Positions 59,495-64,000 of a stretch of DNA of 64,000 bases are shown piece by piece. The DNA is from Microbacterium mangrovi. Lineage in GTDB: Bacteria > Actinomycetota > Actinomycetes > Actinomycetales > Microbacteriaceae. A program made the translations under genes and the position numbers. The DNA lies in the NCBI RefSeq assembly GCF_000802305.1, contig NZ_JTDK01000014.1, forward strand, positions 124,001 through 188,000, written 5' to 3'. The notes under the pieces were generated by a model. It was not told where the DNA came from. It worked only from the letters and a program-made list of their open reading frames with translations, and made no database searches. Within the stretch, counting starts at the first letter, position 1. Every line of letters begins with the position of its first letter.

Positions 59495-60076
59495 TCAGGC
59501 CTCCAGGCCCGCCGCGCGCGTCGCGGCCGACAGGAACGCGGCGCGCACCCGGTCCCAGCCGTCGAGGTAGCCGCCGACCATCGCGGCGTCTCGCAGCAGC
59601 ACGAGCTGTGCTGCGACGGCGGCGGGATCGTCCGATCCCGCCGCCTCGGCGAGCCCCTCGAGTTGCGAGCGGAACCAGGCGCGATGCGCGCCGACGGCCG
59701 CCCGCACCGGGCTGGACGGGTCCGGGTATTCGGCGGCGGCGTTGATGAAGGGGCAGCCGCGCGTGTGCAGGCGTGCCACGTCTTCGGCGAGTCCTTGGAT
59801 GACGAGTCCGAGCAGCTTCTCGGGCTCGTCGGTGACCGCGCCGGCGCGCTCGAACGCCTCGCGGATGGTCGCGTCCTCGACCCCGAGGTAGGCGACCACG
59901 AGGTCCTCCTTGCTCGGGAAGTGCCGGTAGAAGGTGGCGCGCGTGATGCCCGCCTGGTCGATCACGCGGTCGACGCCGACGGAGTGGATGCCCTCGCGGT
60001 AGAAGAGTTCGGTCGCCGCGCGGAGGAGGCGTTCCCGTGCGGCGGACGTCCCGGCGGGAGTGGTGCGAGTAGCCAT
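59495..60076 (-). CDS. TetR-family regulator
   Basis: The 193-residue repressor has a TetR HTH (about 20-63; GIHSVGVDRVIDQAGITRATF, region) and a C-terminal domain with HTRGCPFINAAAEYPDP (about 102-118), typical of the AcrR-like group that controls oxidoreductase/hydrolase genes. ATG 60076 has no ribosome-binding site but TATCCT ends 7 nt upstream, suggesting a leaderless mRNA. Two matching operators lie between it and the divergent hydrolase, one over its own promoter. Confidence 0.9.
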   Translation of the reverse strand: MATRTTPAGTSAARERLLRAATELFYREGIHSVGVDRVIDQAGITRATFYRHFPSKEDLVVAYLGVEDATIREAFERAGAVTDEPEKLLGLVIQGLAEDVARLHTRGCPFINAAAEYPDPSSPVRAAVGAHRAWFRSQLEGLAEAAGSDDPAAVAAQLVLLRDAAMVGGYLDGWDRVRAAFLSAATRAAGLEA

Positions 60077-60083
60077 GACAAGA

Positions 60084-60172
60084 AGGATAGAACGATCTTT
60101 CTCTTTTTGCTTGACATCGGGCGTTTCCACGGGCTACATTTCGAAGCACACGATGTAGAACGATCGTTCTAC
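60084..60172. promoter_or_regulatory. Divergent promoters with two TetR operators
   Basis: Plus strand: TTGACA (60111-60116) and TACATT (60135-60140), 18-bp spacer, a near-consensus promoter for the hydrolase. GTAGAACGATCGTTCTAC (60155-60172) is a perfect 18-bp palindrome just downstream of the predicted start. TAGAACGATCTTTCT (60088-60102) is an imperfect copy overlapping the TetR -10 box (TATCCT, minus strand 60089-60084). A single repressor could shut off both directions. Confidence 0.8.
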
Positions 60173-60212
60173 TTCCCCCGAGGCCCACGGCCATCGACAA
60201 GGAGCAGCACGC

Positions 60213-61064
60213 ATGAACCCCGACAACGCACCCACTGGCAAGGTCCCCATCGTCCTCGTGCATGGACTATGGATGACTCCGAAGAGCTGGCACACCTGGG
60301 CCGAGTACTTCCGATCCCGAGGGCACGAGGTCATCGTTCCCGGCTGGCCGGGCATCGACGATCGCGAGGTCGACGACATCCGCAGGAATCCCGAGGCGCT
60401 GAAGGGCATCGGCATCGCCCAGATCGTCGACCACTACGAGCGGATCATCCGCGCACTGCCGCACAAGCCGATCATCATGGGGCACTCCTTCGGCGGCCTC
60501 TTCACCCAGATGCTCGCAGACCGCGACCTCGGCGTGGCGTACGTGGGAGTGACGCCCGGCCAGCCCGCGGGCGTCACCACGCTGCCGCTGTCGACGCTGT
60601 GGACCGGCGCTCCCATCCTCAGCAACCCCTTCGGGCGCAACGGCGCGAAGCCGATCTCGAAGTCGCACTTCCACTTCACCTTCGGCAACGACCTCAGCCG
60701 GGACGCATCCGACCGCATCTGGGCCGAGTACGCCGTGAACTCCTACAACCGGGTCTTCTTCGAGGGCGTCGCGGCAGCGTTCAACGAGCGAGGGGGCGCG
60801 AGCCACGTGGACTATGCGCGGGCCGACCGGGCGCCGCTGCTGATCATCACCGGCGAGAGAGATCATGTGGTGCCGCCCGCGATCGGCCGGGCCATCGTCA
60901 AGAAGTACCGCTCGACGGGCAGCCCCGCGATCGTCGAGTACAGGGAGTTCCCGGGCCGCACCCACCGCATCGTGAGCCAGGACGGCTGGCAGGAGGTGGC
61001 CGAGTACGCCCTCGACTGGGCGGTCGCTCACGCCGGCACGTCTGCATCGAAGGATGCTCTTTAG
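60213..61064 (+). CDS. Alpha/beta hydrolase
   Basis: A 283-residue serine hydrolase: LVHGLWMTPKSW (about 15-26, oxyanion hole), nucleophile GHSFGG (Ser92), acidic TGERDHVVPP (about 211-220) and His in GRTHRIVSQ (about 252-260). It is of the common family found next to TetR repressors and may detoxify an ester or lactone. AAGGAGC precedes the ATG. The promoter is near-consensus and carries a perfect palindrome, so it should be strongly induced when the repressor is released. Confidence 0.92.
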   Translation: MNPDNAPTGKVPIVLVHGLWMTPKSWHTWAEYFRSRGHEVIVPGWPGIDDREVDDIRRNPEALKGIGIAQIVDHYERIIRALPHKPIIMGHSFGGLFTQMLADRDLGVAYVGVTPGQPAGVTTLPLSTLWTGAPILSNPFGRNGAKPISKSHFHFTFGNDLSRDASDRIWAEYAVNSYNRVFFEGVAAAFNERGGASHVDYARADRAPLLIITGERDHVVPPAIGRAIVKKYRSTGSPAIVEYREFPGRTHRIVSQDGWQEVAEYALDWAVAHAGTSASKDAL

Positions 61065-61222
61065 GCGCTCGCGACGGAGAGTGTGTTCGCGCGCATCATT
61101 TAACACCGATCCGTCAACGGTGAAATCTCATCGAAACAGGTGCAAAAGACAATCGTCCTATTGACGCCCAGAAAGACACCGATCGCGAACAGCACGAGCC
61201 GGTCGTTCGAAACCGACCACGG

Positions 61223-61882
61223 GTGCCACGACGCCCGAATGCCCACGTCGGCGCGGCCGTCGCGTCGCGTCGCGTCCGTGGTGAGAGGGACCGAAGCCGG
61301 ACGCTGAGGTTCCTTTCCGAGCACCTCCCGATCGATTCGACCAGTGCGTCGCTCGAGACGTCGTTGGGGGGAGGGGCCGACTCGGCGTCCATCACTCGCG
61401 TGGCTGAGTCCCGTTCGGGGAGAATCCTCGCCGCGGCTGTCGCATCGAGGACTGCACCTGGTGACGCGATGGGCCTGGGGCATCCGCACGAACGCGCACT
61501 GGCGACGGTGATGGCCCGGGAGGTGCTGCACATCAGGGCGATCGCAGTCGCCCCTCCGGTCCAGAGATGCGGGATCGGGAGCAGCCTCATTCGTGAAATC
61601 GCGGATGGGGGCCGTGCCTGTAACGCTTCGCTCCTGTCGGTGAGGTTCAGCAGGAGCCGCACCGACGTGGGCGAATTCCTGCGGCTGGCCGGCTTCACCC
61701 TCGCGGAGGGCCCGATGCGACTCTTCTTTGCAGACGCCCCGAGCCACCCCGTGGAGCTTGGCGATACGGACATCGGGAGGGTCTGGGGATTTCACGTCCT
61801 CCAGCCGAGACGTGTCGCATTGGATATCAAGCCGGTCATCGATGCGACTCGTGGCGAGTCTGGTCCCAATCGCGCGGAGTGA
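61223..61882 (+). CDS. GNAT-like acetyltransferase
   Basis: The 219-residue frame contains the GNAT acetyl-CoA motif IAVAPPVQRCGIGSSLI (about 110-126; Q/RxxGxG/A pattern) followed by a C-terminal strand LRLAGFTLAEGPMRLFF (about 151-167). The first 25 residues are Arg-rich and may not be translated, so the start at GTG 61223 is uncertain. Its GTGA overlap with a truncated MFS frame and lower-GC upstream DNA (about 61,080-61,180) suggest a rearranged locus. Activity is uncertain. Confidence 0.5.
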   Translation: MPRRPNAHVGAAVASRRVRGERDRSRTLRFLSEHLPIDSTSASLETSLGGGADSASITRVAESRSGRILAAAVASRTAPGDAMGLGHPHERALATVMAREVLHIRAIAVAPPVQRCGIGSSLIREIADGGRACNASLLSVRFSRSRTDVGEFLRLAGFTLAEGPMRLFFADAPSHPVELGDTDIGRVWGFHVLQPRRVALDIKPVIDATRGESGPNRAE

Positions 61883-62175
61883 GATGCATTGATCACGTTC
61901 CCCACCTGTGGACGGGAGGCGTCATCAGCGGCATGGGGCTCGGCTCGACCTTCACGGGAAACATCCGGCTGCTCGCCGAGCATGTTCCGAACCACGAGCG
62001 CGGCGGGCTGTTCGCGGCGATCTACCTCGTCGCATATCTCGCCTTCGGCCTCCCCGTCATCGTGGCGGGGCTGTTCATCTCCGCTCTCGGACTGACGACG
62101 ATCTCGATCGTCTACGCGGCCGTGATCGCCGTGTCGGCGACGATCGGCCTGGTGCTTCAGATCCGGGTTCGCTAG
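61879..62175 (+). pseudogene. C-terminal remnant of an MFS transporter
   Basis: The 98-codon frame matches only the end of an MFS protein: GMGLGSTFTGNIRLLAEHV (region), then PNHERGGLFAAIYLVAYLAFG-like loop and two or three helices. A functional MFS needs about 400 residues, so nine or so helices are missing. Its GTG overlaps the GNAT stop by 4 bp, probably by chance of the junction. Confidence 0.6.
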
Positions 62176-62233
62176 GGGGCCGCGGACTGTCGGCGGCGCC
62201 GAACACCTCGAGCCGTCCGCCTACAGTGGTGTG

Positions 62234-62911
62234 GTGGATGACGGCATCACGGACGAGTCGCGCTCGCCGGCATCCCGCGCGCCTCGCCGGAGCCAGCGTC
62301 GCCGGATCTTGATCGCCCTGGGCCTGAACGCCGCCCTCATCGTCGGGCTCGTCGTCGCCGGCATCCTCGCCGATTCGATCAGCGTGCTCGCGGCCGCGGG
62401 GGACACCGTGGCGGACTGTCTCGCCCTCGTCCTCGGGCTTATCGCGATCGCCCTGCGCGACCGGGATCCGGACCATCCCCACGCCCAGCGGCCGATCGCG
62501 ATCGCGGCCCTCGTGAACGCGGCCCTGCTGCTGATCATGACGATCATCGTCGTGGTCGAGGCGGTGACCCGCCTCGTCGCGGGCCCGCCTCCGGTCGAGG
62601 GTCTGCCGATGGTCATCGTCAGCGTGATCACGATGCTGGTGATGCTCGCGGGCGCCTTCGTGCTGGGCCGCTCGGCGGCCGACGAAGACCTGCACATGCG
62701 CTCCGTCCTGCTGGACTCGCTCGCGGATGCCGCCACGGCCGGCGCCGTCGCGGTCGCGGGGCTCGTCATCCTCATCACCGGGGGCCTCTTCTGGCTCGAC
62801 CCCGTGCTGGCACTGGTCGTGGCGGCCGTCATCGCGGTCGCCGCCGTACAGCTGGTCGTGAAGGCGATCGCCGCTCTCCGCGGCGAGAATGTCGACTTCG
62901 ACGATGACTGA
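62234..62911 (+). CDS. Short cation diffusion facilitator (CDF) transporter
   Basis: The 225-residue protein has six helices (about 28-215) with CDF metal-site patterns GDTVADCLAL (DxxxD in helix 2, about 57-66) and LLDSLADAA (helix 5, about 159-167), and a His-containing loop (DPDHPHAQR). It lacks the cytoplasmic C-terminal domain of about 90 residues found in classical CDFs. It would export Zn2+/Co2+-like ions in exchange for H+. TACAGT (62222-62227) ends 6 nt before GTG 62234, favouring that codon over GTG 62231 and a leaderless mRNA. Confidence 0.85.
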   Translation: MDDGITDESRSPASRAPRRSQRRRILIALGLNAALIVGLVVAGILADSISVLAAAGDTVADCLALVLGLIAIALRDRDPDHPHAQRPIAIAALVNAALLLIMTIIVVVEAVTRLVAGPPPVEGLPMVIVSVITMLVMLAGAFVLGRSAADEDLHMRSVLLDSLADAATAGAVAVAGLVILITGGLFWLDPVLALVVAAVIAVAAVQLVVKAIAALRGENVDFDDD

Positions 62912-62944
62912 ACCGCCACCGGCGCGCTGCCGAACTCGTCGTGC

Positions 62945-64000
62945 CTAGCCGAGGGGGAGCAGGGTCGGGCTCAGGTCCGTCCTGCGATGCGTGACATCCA
63001 CCGAGCGGAACATCACGTCGGTGAGGCTGGCCCTCCGGGCGTACGCACTGCGTTGCTGCCGAGCCCCTCCGCCGTCGACCAGCACGCGGCGCAGTCCCGC
63101 CTCGACCGACGCCAGGTCGCCGTTGGCCGCCAGCGCGGCCTCGACGTGCCGCAGCAGCGTCTCCACGACGACGTACGCCGCGGCGGAGCCGGAGCCGTCC
63201 GGCTTCGGCAGGCGACCGCCGACGCCCGTGAGCGCCGCCTGCCACTCGGCGAGCCGGATGGCGGCCGCGGAGAACGCCGCGGGCGGGATGCCGGCACGCC
63301 ACTCGGCGCTCGCCGTGTCCGCCAGGGCGCGCACCAGCGCTGCGATCAGCACCGTGTCCCGGGCATCGAGGCAGACATCCGCGACGCGCACTTCGACGGT
63401 CGGATTCCGGTGCGAGAGACGCGCATCCAGGTACAGCATCCCGGCGTCCATGATGACGTCCGTCGCGAGGAGCTCCCGCTCGAACGCGTCGTACGCATCG
63501 GCCGACCCGAACACCTCGGAAGGGCCGGCACTCTGCCACTGATGCCAGGCGTTGAAGCGGTAGCTGGCGAAACCCGTGTCGAAGCCGTTCGCGAACGGGG
63601 AGTTGGCGCTCAGCGCCAGCAGCGTCGGCAGCCAGGTGCGGATGCGGTCCAGCACCGCGACTCCCTCCTCGCGAGACTCGATGCTCACGTGGACGTGGAG
63701 GCCGCACACGAGGGTGGTGCGACCCACCTGGCCGTAGCGCTCGATCATCTCGTCGTAGCGAGGATTCCTGGTCGGATGCGGGGTGATCGGAAGAGGCGAG
63801 ATCGCCAGCGCCACGGCGCGGGCTTTGAATCGTGAGGCCAGGGCATCCACCGCGGCCCGACCCTCGATCACGTCTCGCAACAGCTCGTGCGCCGAGTGCC
63901 TCGGCAGCGTTTGGACCTCCACCATCTCCTGCTGGAACTCGGCGGCGACCCGGCTCCCGAGGTCGTGATCCGGCGCGGAGGCGAGCAGCCGCGGGGCCAC
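62945..64000 (-). CDS. YbdK-like carboxylate-amine ligase (5' end cut off)
   Basis: The frame runs off the window, so only the C-terminal 351 residues are visible. QQEMVEVQT, ISPLPITPHPTRNPRYDEM (region), CGLHVHVSI and SANSPFANGFDTG are hallmark segments of the GCS2/YbdK family, which has weak glutamate-cysteine ligase activity in E. coli; actinobacterial relatives include EgtA-type enzymes. It is convergent with the CDF gene (33-bp gap). Confidence 0.9.
   Translation of the reverse strand: MAPRLLASAPDHDLGSRVAAEFQQEMVEVQTLPRHSAHELLRDVIEGRAAVDALASRFKARAVALAISPLPITPHPTRNPRYDEMIERYGQVGRTTLVCGLHVHVSIESREEGVAVLDRIRTWLPTLLALSANSPFANGFDTGFASYRFNAWHQWQSAGPSEVFGSADAYDAFERELLATDVIMDAGMLYLDARLSHRNPTVEVRVADVCLDARDTVLIAALVRALADTASAEWRAGIPPAAFSAAAIRLAEWQAALTGVGGRLPKPDGSGSAAAYVVVETLLRHVEAALAANGDLASVEAGLRRVLVDGGGARQQRSAYARRASLTDVMFRSVDVTHRRTDLSPTLLPLG

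Noticed and set aside
57750..60263. 837-codon minus-strand frame opposite the permease and upstream of TetR
   Set aside because: Low-complexity His/Arg/Asp-rich translation opposite a well-supported permease.
58082..61123. 1013-codon plus-strand frame across the permease, TetR and hydrolase genes
   Set aside because: It runs out of frame through three genes with clear families on both strands and is almost all Arg, Gly, Pro and Val.
61100..61795. Minus-strand frames opposite the GNAT gene
   Set aside because: They show no domain, whereas the plus strand has the acetyl-CoA-binding motif.
1..64000. CRISPR arrays, tRNA/rRNA genes, riboswitches, transposases
   Set aside because: No regularly spaced repeat array, no cloverleaf-like or rRNA-like sequence, and no transposase frame was recognised by eye; covariance-model searches could not be run.

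Overview
The window is high-GC DNA (roughly 70% by eye) with dense, overlapping genes, frequent GTG starts and 4-bp ATGA/GTGA overlaps. Two small proteins of a family I know only from Microbacteriaceae (the DUF7882 type), an OleBC fusion of the Micrococcus kind and many TAnnnT -10 boxes lying 6-7 nt upstream of start codons point to an actinobacterium, most likely Microbacterium or a close relative. It looks chromosomal. I saw no rRNA, tRNA, CRISPR array, prophage or intact transposase.

Layout. 0-3.8 kb: a RelE/ParE-type toxin-antitoxin pair, an unknown gene, and a DUF1326/DUF2182 pair. 4.1-9.1 kb: two ECF sigma factors of the ECF42 type, each paired with a YCII/DGPF protein, with a RibD/DHFR-like reductase and an aldo/keto reductase. 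9.1-13.2 kb: glutamate decarboxylase and a membrane protein made of two homologous halves; a near-identical 27-bp box precedes both. 13.2-14.4 kb: a VapBC-type pair and an unknown gene. 14.4-25.3 kb: a SulP transporter, a FUSC membrane protein, a large MalT-like LuxR regulator, a flavin monoamine oxidase divergent from an arylsulfatase, and a CocE-type hydrolase. 25.3-31.5 kb: a double Lrp/AsnC regulator divergent from an operon of MFS transporter, two alpha/beta hydrolases, nucleoside hydrolase and ribokinase.

31.6-34.5 kb: an acetoacetyl-CoA synthetase/amidohydrolase operon behind a strong operator. 34.7-38.5 kb: UbiA prenyltransferase convergent with a type III polyketide synthase, methyltransferase and FAD hydroxylase operon that has the gene content and order of Streptomyces srsABC (phenolic lipids). 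38.6-42.0 kb: an SsuE-like FMN reductase divergent from two flavin-dependent monooxygenases, separated by helically phased CGTCAC repeats. 42.1-46.5 kb: a complete bacteriophytochrome-GGDEF protein, an EAL phosphodiesterase, two DUF7882-type proteins and two small unknown proteins; this is a candidate light/c-di-GMP module. 46.6-48.1 kb: an SDR divergent from a TetR regulator over a perfect 20-bp palindrome.

48.1-52.8 kb: oleA-oleBC-oleD for head-to-head long-chain olefin synthesis. 52.9-56.9 kb: a secreted purple-acid-phosphatase-like enzyme, a membrane-anchored BMP-like protein and a HupE/UreJ membrane protein. 57.1-59.4 kb: a FadR-type regulator and an AnsP-like amino-acid permease. 59.5-61.1 kb: a TetR regulator divergent from an alpha/beta hydrolase with two matching operators. 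61.2-62.2 kb: a GNAT gene and the C-terminal remnant of an MFS gene in a region that looks rearranged. 62.2-64.0 kb: a short CDF transporter and a YbdK-like carboxylate-amine ligase cut by the window edge.

Two lipid-type pathways (olefin and type III polyketide) lie about 10 kb apart. Both start from long-chain acyl precursors in the characterised systems, so this region may be rich in membrane-lipid modification. That link is inference.
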